This document shows positions 33,754-42,631 of a stretch of DNA of 64,000 bases, piece by piece. The stretch's first letter is position 1. Each line of letters begins with the position of its first letter. A model generated the notes under the pieces. That model saw only the letters and a list, made by a program, of their open reading frames with translations. It had not been told where the DNA came from and searched no databases. Source of the stretch: JAUWCL01 sp964599375 (GTDB lineage: Bacteria; Krumholzibacteriota; Krumholzibacteriia; Krumholzibacteriales; Krumholzibacteriaceae). The DNA is taken from the NCBI GenBank assembly GCA_964599375.1, contig CAZREW010000002.1, positions 62,001 through 126,000 of the forward strand, written 5' to 3'. A program made the translations under genes and the position numbers.

Positions 33754-35913
33754 TTACCGTATCGTCAGCTCGCCGAGCAGCTCGTAGGCGCCGGAGAACT
33801 TGTCTAGAATGAACAGTATATAGCGCGACTCGACGCTGATGCACCTGTTGAGGTCCTCGTTGAACAGGTAATCGGCCGAGATGCTCTCCCAGTTGCCGTC
33901 GAAGGCCGCGCCGACGCACTCGCCTTTTCCATTTATGATAGGGCTACCGGAGTTGCCCCCTGTGATGTCGCACGTCGACAGGAAGGCGATCGGGACGTCA
34001 TCACAGCAGCTGAGCTTGTACTTGCCGAAATCCTTGGTCTCCCAGAGCTTGATCAGCTTCTCGGGACAGTTGAACGGCTCTTCTCCCGTGTTCTTCTCTA
34101 TCGCGCCAGCAAGCTTCGTGATGCAGGCGTAGTTGACCGCGTCGCGCGGGCTGTATCCCTTGACGGTGCCGTAGGTCAGGCGCATCGTGCCGTTGGCGTC
34201 GGGATAGAAGGCGCCGCCCTTCCACTCTTTCATCCCTTCGATCAGGAGCGGGCGCACGGCGGAAATATTCCCGTCGAACTCCTCGCCCTGGTCCTCCATC
34301 TCCTTGACCTCCGGATACACCTTCGCGTAGAAATCGATGAAGGTGTCGCCCTCTTTCATCAGCTCCTCGCGGGAAAGGTCGAACATCCTCATCCGCTCGG
34401 CAGCGTCGTCGAGCTTCGTGCCGGCGTAGAGGTCGTCGATGAGGGCATCGATCTTCTCCTCGGTGCTGCCGGGGTAGCCGGCCAGTACCTCGTCGAACGA
34501 CCTGATCCGCTCGTTCGCTGGAAGATCCTGCGACAGAAGCATGAAATACCTGAGGAACTGCCTGTCGACGCCTTCGTCATACGACATGTCGATCATCTGG
34601 AGGCGCTGCTTGAGGCGCGGGATCGAACGCTCCATGAATGCCGGATCGCGGTCGAGATCCTTCTTGGTTTTCTCCTCGGTCCACCTGTATATCGTACCGG
34701 ACGCGCCGACCATCTGGTTCATGAACCCGAGGAATCCGCCGATCACCTGCTTGTCGCGATAGAGGGCCTGTTCCTCGTAGAGCTTCTCTATCGTCGGAAG
34801 GACATCGCCGTATTTTTTCTTTCGGCTCTTGTCGGCATTGACCCATTCGGTAAACGCTTTCTCCTCGGCGATCTTCTGATCGAGAAGATGCGCCTTCTTG
34901 AATCCCTCGAGCTGACCTTCGTAGTTCTTCATCGAGTTGTTGAGCATCGCGTCGAACCTGGCCATCTTGATCTTGACGCCGGGATTATTCTCGCCGGCTT
35001 TGTTCATGATACCGAGCAGGTCGCCGAACATCTTGATACGGCCGGGGAAACGCCAGTCCTGCGACCATTCGGTCGAGTATGAAGAGCGGTAACGCATCGT
35101 CTGCCCGGGGAAACCGATTATCATCGTGAAGTCGTCCTTCGCGACGCCTTTGAGCGACATCGGAAGGTGGACCGCCGGCTCGTAGGGCACGTTCTTCTCC
35201 GAGTAGTCGGCCGAGCTTCCGTCGGGAGCGACGTAGGCCCTGAGGAACGAGAAATCCCCGGTATGGCGCGGCCACATCCAGTTGTCGATGTCTCCGCCGT
35301 AGTTGCCGATCGCTTTCGGGGGAGCATAGACGAGACGGACGTCCCTGATGGTGAAATACGTGAACATCTTGTACTGCATGCCGTCGTAGAAGCTCGCGAT
35401 AGTGACCCGCACGTCCCTGCCCTCTTCGGCCTCGGTCGTGATCTTCTTTGTGACGTCCTCGATCGCCTCGAAACGCTTCGCGCCCTTCTTGCCCTTGGCG
35501 GCCTTGAGGATCCTGTCAGTTACGTCCTCTATCGATATCAGGACGCGGGCCTCGTAACCGTACGCCTGTATCTCCTTCTCCGGCCTGTCGGCGTAGAATC
35601 CGTCCTCGATATAGTTATGCTCCTCGGAGCTCGCCCTCTGCAGGGCCCCGAAGGCGACATGGTGGTTGGTCAGTATAAGACCGTACGGGGAGACGAACGA
35701 ACCGGTCCCGCCTCCGAGGTTTACGATCGCGTAGGCGATGCCTTCTCCGCCGGGAGCGTAGATCTCCTCCTGCGAGAGCTCCAGCCCGAGCTTCTGCATG
35801 CTGGCAAACAGCTCGGAGTCGAACTTATCGAGCTGCCACATACCCTCCTCGGCCGGGGCGGCCGTCGAGAGCAGCATGATCGCCATGATGACGAAAAGTG
35901 CCCTGTACTTCAT
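33754..35913 (-). CDS. S46 family serine dipeptidyl-peptidase (DPP7/DPP11 type), exported
   Basis: 719 residues with signal peptide FVIMAIMLLSTAAPAEEG. The S46 triad is visible: His in LTNHHVAFGALQRASS, Asp in GNYGGDIDNWMWPRHTGDFS and Ser in DITGGNSGSPIING. The helical insert domain lies between about 290 and 560. The residue 18 positions after the serine (FDGNW) is Gly, the position that is Arg in Asp/Glu-specific DPP11 and Gly in DPP7, so a preference for hydrophobic P1 residues is inferred. ATG at 35913 is chosen for AAGGGGG upstream and the signal peptide. Likely releases dipeptides in the periplasm. Confidence 0.93.
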   Translation of the reverse strand: MKYRALFVIMAIMLLSTAAPAEEGMWQLDKFDSELFASMQKLGLELSQEEIYAPGGEGIAYAIVNLGGGTGSFVSPYGLILTNHHVAFGALQRASSEEHNYIEDGFYADRPEKEIQAYGYEARVLISIEDVTDRILKAAKGKKGAKRFEAIEDVTKKITTEAEEGRDVRVTIASFYDGMQYKMFTYFTIRDVRLVYAPPKAIGNYGGDIDNWMWPRHTGDFSFLRAYVAPDGSSADYSEKNVPYEPAVHLPMSLKGVAKDDFTMIIGFPGQTMRYRSSYSTEWSQDWRFPGRIKMFGDLLGIMNKAGENNPGVKIKMARFDAMLNNSMKNYEGQLEGFKKAHLLDQKIAEEKAFTEWVNADKSRKKKYGDVLPTIEKLYEEQALYRDKQVIGGFLGFMNQMVGASGTIYRWTEEKTKKDLDRDPAFMERSIPRLKQRLQMIDMSYDEGVDRQFLRYFMLLSQDLPANERIRSFDEVLAGYPGSTEEKIDALIDDLYAGTKLDDAAERMRMFDLSREELMKEGDTFIDFYAKVYPEVKEMEDQGEEFDGNISAVRPLLIEGMKEWKGGAFYPDANGTMRLTYGTVKGYSPRDAVNYACITKLAGAIEKNTGEEPFNCPEKLIKLWETKDFGKYKLSCCDDVPIAFLSTCDITGGNSGSPIINGKGECVGAAFDGNWESISADYLFNEDLNRCISVESRYILFILDKFSGAYELLGELTIR

Positions 35914-35976
35914 GAAGTTACCCCCTTCTGTAAAGATAAAGTTGCTGGATCGCTGATTCCGGATACGTGAAAGCAA

Positions 35977-36003
35977 ATTAAACGGATGTCCCTGCCATGT
36001 CAA
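35977..36003 (-). promoter_or_regulatory. Candidate promoter of the S46 peptidase gene
   Basis: Perfect TTGACA (36003-35998 on the minus strand) followed after 15 bases by TTTAAT (35982-35977); a weaker TAATTT at 17-base spacing overlaps it. The spacing of the better -10 is short. About 64 bases upstream of the ATG. Confidence 0.5.
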
Positions 36004-36023
36004 GAAATCCGGCGCCGCCCGTT

Positions 36024-36377
36024 TCACCAGATCGACTTCAGATAGACGACTGCCTCGTCGACCGTTTTGAATATCTTCATTATATATTTAAGATTCGTGA
36101 CCTTGAATATATTGTCGAGTCTCGCGGCGCTGTTGACAACAACGAGCTCGGCCTTCTCCTTCTGCGCCATCGTCCATGCTGAGACGAGTATCCCGATCCC
36201 CGTGCTGTTCGACCACTGCAGGCTGGAGAGATCGAGGATGATCTTCTTTTTGTCGTTCTTAAGAAGGCTCTCGACCTCGCTCCAGAGGTCGTAGTCGCCA
36301 TGCTCTCCGACGAGCTTTCGCTCGCCGAGGTCGATTACGGCGATATCTTCTATGAAGGCGGTCTCGATCTTTCCCAA
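36024..36377 (-). CDS. STAS domain protein (anti-sigma factor antagonist-like)
   Basis: About 117 residues. The STAS core is KKIILDLSSLQWSNSTGIGI, where the Ser/Thr region replaces the usual DSxGxGxL with NSTGIGIL: the phosphoacceptor serine is kept but the preceding Asp is Asn. It may therefore still be phosphorylated by an RsbW-type kinase and dephosphorylated by a SpoIIE-type phosphatase such as the one at 30052. Start TTG at 36377 has CGGAG seven bases upstream and begins at the first STAS strand; an ATG at 36473 gives a 149-residue version with an unlikely N-terminus. Confidence 0.8.
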   Translation of the reverse strand: MGKIETAFIEDIAVIDLGERKLVGEHGDYDLWSEVESLLKNDKKKIILDLSSLQWSNSTGIGILVSAWTMAQKEKAELVVVNSAARLDNIFKVTNLKYIMKIFKTVDEAVVYLKSIW

Positions 36378-36495
36378 CCGTACACTCCGTACCTTTGGAC
36401 CCGGACGACGCGCCTGCGGGTCAAGTCCCGACAGAATATCACCAGTCGCCTGTGTGACGCTACAAAAAAGCATACGTATATATATTTCAAGAGTT

Positions 36496-36849
36496 TCAGC
36501 GCCGCTCGATCTCGAGGAACTCGACCGGGGCGCCGTTGTCCACGATGAAGGCCACGCGGATCCCGTCGGAAGGGCTGTTCGGCTCGACTATGACCTCTCT
36601 GCCTGCGATGGCCTCTTCCAGATCGTCGACCTCGAAGGCGATGTGCGGGACCTTCCGGATCAGTTCGTGCACCGTGCTGCCCGGCTCGAACCTCATCCAT
36701 TCTATATTATATGGGCTCTCCTCGTACCCGGAGACGTACATCCCGAAATTCTCGAGGTACTTCTCCCCCTCGCGAGGTGTGTCGGTCGGTATGCCATCGC
36801 GTTCATAATAATTATCAGATTCCGTCCGTTCAATCGATTTCATCGACAT
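36496..36849 (-). CDS. VOC (glyoxalase/bleomycin resistance) family protein, single-module
   Basis: 117 residues. The C-terminal half shows VOC signatures: VPHIAFEVDDLEEAIAGREV and GIRVAFIVDNGAPVEFLEI, with possible metal ligands His (PHIAF) and Glu (VEFLE). The N-terminal half (YNIEWMRFEPGSTVHELI) is short for a complete betaalphabetabetabeta module. Function unknown. It lies between the HNH gene (15 bases) and the STAS gene on the minus strand. Confidence 0.75.
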   Translation of the reverse strand: MSMKSIERTESDNYYERDGIPTDTPREGEKYLENFGMYVSGYEESPYNIEWMRFEPGSTVHELIRKVPHIAFEVDDLEEAIAGREVIVEPNSPSDGIRVAFIVDNGAPVEFLEIERR

Positions 36850-36864
36850 AAATCACGCGATCCT

Positions 36865-38334
36865 TCAGGTGTGTATTTCTCGATGTTGAGCGAGGGAAAG
36901 ACAAGATTGTCCAGAAAGACGATCTTGCTCCGATAAAGTCGATTTTTTCCTGATAGACATCCGCCATATCTCATCTGGAGAGATATGATAACGTTCTATC
37001 TGCTCCTTGACAAATTGCTCCATGTGCTTCTTGCCGTAGGTCCTCTCCGCTTCGAGCCTGTTGTGTTTCCCGCACAGCAGCCTGAGATTCGACGGCGAGT
37101 TATCTCCGCCCCTGGCAAAGGGAACGATGTGATCTACCTGCAGGTCCCATTTCGATCCGCACTTCCTGCCATCCTGAGAAACAAAGGCACACCGCCCCCT
37201 GTCCCGAGCATAGACTTCGTCACGTACCTTCTGGGGGATATACCGGGAGGATTCCTGCTTGCAGAGCCTGTTTCTGTTTCCGGCCCCCTTCGATGCCCCT
37301 GCGGCCGATCTATCTGTCCTGCCTGTCTTCTTCGATTCTATCGCGGCCTTTCTCCGCTCCCGCTTCTCTTTCCTCCTCTGCCTGCCCTCGGAGCTGTGCC
37401 TCTCGATGTACTCGTCTATAAGTATCTCGAACAGTTCCTCGAACTCGAGCTCTCTGTGGTGCTTCGTGGAGAGGAGCGCTCTTATCCTGCCGATCTTCTC
37501 GAGGAACTCCTGATCGACCCCGAACGACAATCTGAACCTCTCCTCGAAGACAAAGGCCTGCCCGGCAAAGAGCCTGCTGTCAGTTTGAGGGCTGGTTGCC
37601 GGCCCTTCGCCGCAACCACTATCCTCAGAAGTGACAGGATTTTTACCGCCAACGTTGGCGGTGGTTTTTTTACCACTCTTGAGATCGAAGGACTCTTCTC
37701 TGGTACTGTCGCCTCCTGTATCATCGGTCTTTATTTCGAGAAGGGCCTTTACGTAGACAGGAGTGATCTTGTCACGGATCGCGCTCTTCGGCCTTCTGCT
37801 GCTTACGATCTGGTCGACCTCCCTGGCAGATCTGCCCTCGATCTCGCGGAGAAGCTTTTCGGCGTTTCTTGCGGTGATTATTCTGGAGATCTTAGCCACG
37901 TTGCTCAGAGCTACCCGGCCTGAGACAAGAAGACTGAATATCCAGGGATAGTCCCTGATACACCGGGCAGTCCTGGTCCTTCTTACAGCCTGGGACTCGG
38001 AATAACTGAGATGCTTTACGCAAAACTCGTAGAGTGAGCTGTATCCCATATGAAGGTAGAGCCTTCGGCGGTCTATCTCGATCAGGTGGACCAGGATCTC
38101 AAGTACGGTCTTTCTCTCCGTCTCAGAGAGCTGACGGATACCAGAGAGCAGCGCTTTGTCCGATCTGCCCTTCAGGGCACTGGCACCAGGGATACATCTT
38201 GAACCTGGCATAGCTCTGGTTCTGTGGATCGCGGTGGATCTACTGTGCTGGATGCTCGAATGGTCCGCGGTCTTCGTCGTCCTCATCGTCTTCACCTCCG
38301 GGTGAGAATCGGTCTTCTTCTCTGCCCCCGCCAT
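36865..38334 (-). CDS. HNH endonuclease family protein (multicopy-type)
   Basis: About 489 residues. An N-terminal helical domain (LIEIDRRRLYLHMGYSSLYE, YSESQAVRRTRTARCIRDYP, LSNVAKISRIITARNAEKLL) is followed by a basic linker and a C-terminal HNH nuclease fold, IPQKVRDEVYARDRGRCAFV ... WDLQVDHIVPFARGGDNS ... LRLLCGKHNRLEAERTYG, with two CxxC-type zinc knuckle cysteines. This architecture occurs in many copies in some delta-proteobacterial and FCB genomes and may belong to mobile DNA. The frame is open to 38511; the start at 38334 is preferred because it has GGAG nine bases upstream and a promoter just before it. Flanks are AT-rich. Confidence 0.75.
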   Translation of the reverse strand: MAGAEKKTDSHPEVKTMRTTKTADHSSIQHSRSTAIHRTRAMPGSRCIPGASALKGRSDKALLSGIRQLSETERKTVLEILVHLIEIDRRRLYLHMGYSSLYEFCVKHLSYSESQAVRRTRTARCIRDYPWIFSLLVSGRVALSNVAKISRIITARNAEKLLREIEGRSAREVDQIVSSRRPKSAIRDKITPVYVKALLEIKTDDTGGDSTREESFDLKSGKKTTANVGGKNPVTSEDSGCGEGPATSPQTDSRLFAGQAFVFEERFRLSFGVDQEFLEKIGRIRALLSTKHHRELEFEELFEILIDEYIERHSSEGRQRRKEKRERRKAAIESKKTGRTDRSAAGASKGAGNRNRLCKQESSRYIPQKVRDEVYARDRGRCAFVSQDGRKCGSKWDLQVDHIVPFARGGDNSPSNLRLLCGKHNRLEAERTYGKKHMEQFVKEQIERYHISPDEIWRMSIRKKSTLSEQDRLSGQSCLSLAQHREIHT

Positions 38335-38356
38335 CCTGCGCTTCTCCATTTGAGTC

Positions 38357-38365
38357 ATTATAACA
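38357..38365 (-). promoter_or_regulatory. Extended -10 promoter of the HNH gene
   Basis: TGTTATAAT on the minus strand (perfect TATAAT at 38362-38357 with TGn). The transcript should start near 38350, just ahead of the GGAG used by the ATG at 38334. The -35 region is weak. Confidence 0.5.
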
Positions 38366-38524
38366 CAGGTTCTGGACGAGCGGATGGAGGCTGCCTGGCG
38401 CGTGAAAAGGCACTGAGATGAGACGAAAGTCATATTTTTTGAGAAAGGCGAAGAGAGGGACTCTGAAGCTTCTCTGGCGCCGCATCTGACGGCCGGCAAG
38501 GAACTTGACAAATCGGGGCCGAAA

Positions 38525-38569
38525 AACCCGTCAAGGATTATTTTGAGGTTTTAAGGATTATTTCGGGTT
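38525..38569. repeat. AT-rich element: two 11-base direct repeats inside an inverted repeat
   Basis: AAGGATTATTT occurs at 38533-38543 and 38553-38563, a 20-base period (about two helical turns). The pair is enclosed by AACCCG (38525-38530) and CGGGTT (38564-38569). The stretch 38521-38580 has 22 G/C of 60, far below the surrounding genes. It lies between the ADH stop and the HNH gene; possible regulator binding site, or remnant of an insertion boundary. Confidence 0.5.
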
Positions 38570-38650
38570 TCCAAGGGATATTCAATAAATGATCTGGAAA
38601 ATAAAAGATCTAAAAAGTCCGATCCCTGAGCGCTTATCAAACACTCTTAT

Positions 38651-39679
38651 TCAGTCTAACTTCAACACCTTCGCCCCACGGATCTTTCGCTGCTTCAGCT
38701 CGACCAGCGCCCTGTTGGCGTCCTCGAGGGGATAGACCTCCGTCTCCGGCCTGATCGGCACTTCGGCGGCCAACTCGAGGAAACCGGCAATATCACTGCC
38801 GGCGACGTTCGCGACGCTCTTTATCTCCTTTTCCATCCAGAGATGCTCCGCGTAGTCGATATTCAGGAGATAGTCCTTGTCGCTGTCCTCCTTTCGGATC
38901 GCGTTTATCACGAGCCTGCCGCCTGGTGCGAGGTTACGCAGCGCCTCGACGACCGGCTTCCATACCGGGGTCGTGTCGATTATCGCATCCAGCTTTTCGG
39001 GCGAGGTATTGATTGTATCCCCCGCCCACACGGCTCCGAGCTCCAGGGCGAATTCCCTCTCGCCTGGGCTTCTCGCGAAGACGAAGACCTCCATATCGGG
39101 AAACCTGTGCCTTACCATCTTGAGGACCAGATGCCCCGAGGCTCCGAACCCGGTCAGGCCGAGCTTCTTTATCCCCGAGATCCTGGTGAGGGCCATCGAA
39201 CGATACCCGATAGCTCCCGCGCAGAGCAACGGTGCCGCCTCAACGTCCGTGAATATCCCGGGGATGGGGAAGGCATGCGATTCGGGAACGGTCATCAGCT
39301 CGGCGTACCCGCCGTTGACGTCCCGGCCCGTCGCGCGGAAATCCGCGCAGAGGTTCTCGAGCCCGGATGTGCAATAATCGCACCTGCCGCATGCGGAGTG
39401 GATCCAACCGACGCCGACCCTGTCTCCATTGCGGAATCTCCGCGCACCGGGACCCGCCTTTTCGACACGGCCGACGACCTGGTGCCCGGGAACCACCGGC
39501 AGGAGCGGGGGAGGCGTCCTGCCCTCTATCTCGTCGAGCTCGGTGTGACAGACACCGCAGGCGGAGACTCTGACAAGGATCTCGCCCCCACCGGGCACTG
39601 GATCGGGAAGGTCTTCGAGTCGCAGAGGCTCCGCGCATTCCGCGAGATCACATATCTTTTCGAGTATCATCGCCTTCAT
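38651..39679 (-). CDS. Zinc-dependent alcohol dehydrogenase
   Basis: 342-residue medium-chain dehydrogenase. Catalytic zinc ligands are Cys in SACGVCHTELDE and His/Glu in VVPGHQVVG; the structural zinc site is CGRCDYCTSGLENLC (four Cys). The nucleotide-binding motif is modified: LTGFGASGHLVLKM. The AdhP/YjgB-like type with the C-terminal IRPETEVYPLEDANRALVEL. ATG at 39679 has CCGGAGG seven bases upstream, reading through the duplicated gap flank. Likely the last gene of S10-esterase-ADH. Confidence 0.93.
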   Translation of the reverse strand: MKAMILEKICDLAECAEPLRLEDLPDPVPGGGEILVRVSACGVCHTELDEIEGRTPPPLLPVVPGHQVVGRVEKAGPGARRFRNGDRVGVGWIHSACGRCDYCTSGLENLCADFRATGRDVNGGYAELMTVPESHAFPIPGIFTDVEAAPLLCAGAIGYRSMALTRISGIKKLGLTGFGASGHLVLKMVRHRFPDMEVFVFARSPGEREFALELGAVWAGDTINTSPEKLDAIIDTTPVWKPVVEALRNLAPGGRLVINAIRKEDSDKDYLLNIDYAEHLWMEKEIKSVANVAGSDIAGFLELAAEVPIRPETEVYPLEDANRALVELKQRKIRGAKVLKLD

Positions 39680-39886
39680 GCAGTGCCTCCGGGGTGATCA
39701 TCATCGATTCACTTTCCGGCAAAGTCTCTCANNNNNNNNNNNNNNNNNNNNNNNNNNNNNNNNNNNNNNNNNNNNNNNNNNNNNNNNNNNNNNNNNNNNN
39801 NNNNNNNNNNNNNNNNNNNNNNNNNNNNNNNCATGCAGTGCCTCCGGGGTGATCATCATCGATTCACTTTCCGGCAAAGTCTCTCA
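39677..39886. repeat. Scaffold gap: 100 N flanked by identical 55-base copies
   Basis: N run 39732-39831. Bases 39677-39731 and 39832-39886 are identical (begin CATGCAGTGCC, end AAAGTCTCTCA). As with the other gap this indicates contigs overlapping by 55 bases. Collapsing it removes 155 bases and puts the esterase stop 29 bases upstream of the ADH start, so the genes become a tight pair. Confidence 0.9.
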
Positions 39887-41015
39887 ATATATCGTCGACA
39901 TGGGCGCGCCAGCTTCCCCAGCTGTGCCCCTCGTGATAGACATGCCACTCGAGCTCGTACCCTCCGCGCAGGAGCGCATCGCGCATCTCCTCGTTGGACT
40001 CAGCGATCTCGCTCTCGTACGTGCCCCAGTCGAGGTAGTACCTGATCTCACGGTGCGGCCCTTCCTCTACCATCTCGATCACCCGGGAGTAGCCGGGGAA
40101 GAAGGCGCCCGACTGGCTCGCGCAGAACCCGAAGAGGTCCGAGTGGTTCCACGTTATATAGACCGAGATCAGGCCCCCGAGGGAGGCGCCCATCATCCCC
40201 CTGAGGGCCGGATCGCTCTCGACCCTGTACTTCTCTTCGACCCAGGGGACGACTTCGGTGACGATCATGCCGCCGAACCTGTCGCTCGCCTTGTACTCGC
40301 TGTTCCGATCGTTGGGATCGATGAACACGATCACGAGGGGATCGATGTCGCCCGCAGCGATCATGTTGTCGGCGACGTTGACCATGCTACCGAGCGTGGC
40401 ATACTCCTTCCCGTCATGTACGAAAAGGACGGGATAGCGCCTGCCGCCCGACTCGTCATATCCGGCCGGCAGATAGACATGAACCTGCCTTGTGGCCTCC
40501 ATGACCTTCGACGGGAAGTTCTGCGTGATAAGTTTGCCATGCTGGATGTCCGGGTCCGGGATTATCTCGACCGGCTGAAGGTAACCGGGCATTGAAAGCT
40601 CCGAATTGGGGCCGAATCCGCCTGTCACTCTGGCCGGATTGAGCGGGTCGAGCATCCAGGCCGAGCCATTCACGACGAACTTGTAGTCGAGGCGGGCATC
40701 CTCCTCGAAATCCTTTTTCAGGAAATACAGACAGGTGCCAGGCAATCTTGTCATCATGTCTGCGCCCGGTTTCCAGCCGTTGAAATCCCCGGCCACGGAC
40801 ACGGAAGAGGCGCCCTCATCGCAGTACAAGAAATAAGCGGAAGTACCGGATAAGACGGGGACTTCGTTTGATCCGAGGAACTCCTCGATCATCGCGGAGC
40901 GCTCTGGTTCCGGCGCTTTTTCAAGCCTGTCCAGGAATGCTTCGAAATCCCCCGCGTAGCCTGGCGAAGCAACTAAGACCAGCATCAGAGCGATCGCCGC
41001 GAAAAGATATCTCAT
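39864..41015 (-). CDS. Exported esterase with N-terminal CBM48-like domain (enterochelin esterase-like)
   Basis: 383 residues. Signal peptide (FAAIALMLVLVASPGYAG); an early-set/CBM48-like domain (about 50-135: VSVAGDFNGWKPGADMMTRL, YKFVVNGSAWMLDPLNP); then an alpha/beta hydrolase of the Fes/esterase D group with RQVHVYLPAGYDESGGRRYP, FVHDGKEYA, nucleophile Ser in GMMGASLGGLIS and catalytic His in EGHSWGSWRAH. Siderophore hydrolysis is not implied, since no siderophore gene is nearby; a role on acylated or peptide esters is possible. ATG overlaps the S10 peptidase stop by 4 bases. Confidence 0.88.
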   Translation of the reverse strand: MRYLFAAIALMLVLVASPGYAGDFEAFLDRLEKAPEPERSAMIEEFLGSNEVPVLSGTSAYFLYCDEGASSVSVAGDFNGWKPGADMMTRLPGTCLYFLKKDFEEDARLDYKFVVNGSAWMLDPLNPARVTGGFGPNSELSMPGYLQPVEIIPDPDIQHGKLITQNFPSKVMEATRQVHVYLPAGYDESGGRRYPVLFVHDGKEYATLGSMVNVADNMIAAGDIDPLVIVFIDPNDRNSEYKASDRFGGMIVTEVVPWVEEKYRVESDPALRGMMGASLGGLISVYITWNHSDLFGFCASQSGAFFPGYSRVIEMVEEGPHREIRYYLDWGTYESEIAESNEEMRDALLRGGYELEWHVYHEGHSWGSWRAHVDDILRDFAGK

Positions 41016-42547
41016 CTGGAGCCTTCCTTTACGAACTCCTTGAGCTCGCCGGCAAGCCTGGCGAGAGACTCCCTGTGGATATACATCATGTGCCCCGCCT
41101 CGTAATAGCTCATACTCACGTTCCCCTTCAGCTCATCGGGCAGGCCAAGGTGGCGGAAGGTGTAGATGGTCGCTAAGTACGGCGTGGCCAGGTCGAAGTA
41201 CCCGCTCGCTACGTAAACCTTCAGGGCCGGATTTCTGGTCATCGCCGAGCGGAGCGTCTCGGCGACATTTATGTAGCGGTTCCTGTACCTGCCATAGTTC
41301 CACGGCCTGACGTTGCCTGTGAGTATCTCGTAGGCGAGGTCGCTCTCGAACCCGAGATCCCTCCTGATATAATCGTTGATGCAGGCGGTATACGCCCCGT
41401 AGATGTTCTCGTAGCTCGGGTCGTACTCGTACCCGTCGCCCGCCGAGTCCCTGTCGCGTCCCGTAAAGCGCGTATCGAGCCTCCCCGTGGTAAGTTCGCG
41501 GCCGCGAAGGAGCTCCTTTACGAAGCGCCAGATCATCACGCGCAGGTCCGTCTGGCGGATGTATTCCTCTGAAAGGCCTGTGAGCCCGGCGAGCTTCGTC
41601 ACCGCCGCGTCATACCTATCCGACGGGACAGCGTCGCCAAGCATCAGGACCGCCGTGTACTCGCCGAGCGCGTATTCCTCCGCCTCGGCCAGAGCCGCCT
41701 TCAGGTCGGGGTAGCGGTCTCCGAGCATGCCGTGGTACCAGGCTGTCGCGGTATACGTAGGAAGAAAGAGCGCGTAGGGCAGGTCGTTGCCGACATGGAA
41801 GTCGGCAGTCTGGAAGTTCAGGATCGACGAGATCAGCATTATCCCGCTCAGATACATCCCGTGCCTCTCCTGCAGGTAACCCGACAGCCCCGCGGCGCGC
41901 GTCGTGCCATAGCTCTCGCCGATCAGGAACTTCGGCGATCCCCAGCGCTCCGCCCTGGTCACGTAGAGCCTGATGAACTCCCCGACCCACTTTATATCCT
42001 CGTCCACACCGTGGAACTGCTGCTTATCCTCTCCCCCGGCCGGCCGGCTGTACCCGGTCGAGACCGGATCTATGAAGACGAGGTCTGATACGGCGAGGAG
42101 CGAACCTTCGTTGACAACGAGCTCGTAAGGCGGCGGGTACGCGGTGCCGTCATCCTTCATCGGAACGATCTTCGGCCCGAGCAGCCCGAGGTGCAGCCAT
42201 ACCGATGACGAGCCGGGACCTCCGTTGAACGAGAAAGTCACGGGTCGGCCCTTAGGGGCCTGTCTCCCAGCCTTTGTATAGGCGATGTAGAAGACTGATG
42301 CCTTCTCCTTGCCTTCGTCGTCCGTCATGACCATCGTCCCCGCGGTTGCGGTATATTCGATATCCTTCCCGCCGATCCTCGCCCTGTGCGTCGTCTCGAC
42401 CTTGTGCTCCTCGAGCACGGCGGCAGTCGCGCTTCCCTCAGAGGCGATATCACCGCTCTTCTCCTCCTGGGCGGAAAGCCGGGATCGAGAAAGAGCCATC
42501 AGGACGACTGTGATGAGAACGAGGGGGATCAGGAACCGCTTCAGCAT
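41012..42547 (-). CDS. S10 family serine carboxypeptidase, exported
   Basis: 511 residues. Signal peptide (FLIPLVLITVVLMALSRSRLSA). The S10 features are FSFNGGPGSSSVWLHLG (oxyanion hole), catalytic Ser in LIGESYGTTRAAGL, Asp in ASGYFDLATP and His in YEAGHMMYIH. Removes C-terminal residues from peptides at acid or neutral pH in the periplasm. ATG at 42547 is chosen for GGAGG seven bases upstream; the frame is open much further, but that part appears to be the remnant of another gene. First gene of S10-esterase-ADH. Confidence 0.93.
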   Translation of the reverse strand: MLKRFLIPLVLITVVLMALSRSRLSAQEEKSGDIASEGSATAAVLEEHKVETTHRARIGGKDIEYTATAGTMVMTDDEGKEKASVFYIAYTKAGRQAPKGRPVTFSFNGGPGSSSVWLHLGLLGPKIVPMKDDGTAYPPPYELVVNEGSLLAVSDLVFIDPVSTGYSRPAGGEDKQQFHGVDEDIKWVGEFIRLYVTRAERWGSPKFLIGESYGTTRAAGLSGYLQERHGMYLSGIMLISSILNFQTADFHVGNDLPYALFLPTYTATAWYHGMLGDRYPDLKAALAEAEEYALGEYTAVLMLGDAVPSDRYDAAVTKLAGLTGLSEEYIRQTDLRVMIWRFVKELLRGRELTTGRLDTRFTGRDRDSAGDGYEYDPSYENIYGAYTACINDYIRRDLGFESDLAYEILTGNVRPWNYGRYRNRYINVAETLRSAMTRNPALKVYVASGYFDLATPYLATIYTFRHLGLPDELKGNVSMSYYEAGHMMYIHRESLARLAGELKEFVKEGSR

Positions 42548-42603
42548 TGGACGACCTCCGGCGGTCATGAGTTGATCGGCGCCAGTGCGCCGTGATTTCG
42601 GGT

Positions 42604-42612
42604 ATTGTAGCA
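42604..42612 (-). promoter_or_regulatory. Extended -10 promoter of the S10 peptidase operon
   Basis: TGCTACAAT on the minus strand (TACAAT 42609-42604 with TGn extension), 57 bases before the ATG at 42547. No convincing -35. Confidence 0.45.
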
Positions 42613-42631
42613 CGTGGGCGGGCGCGGCGTG

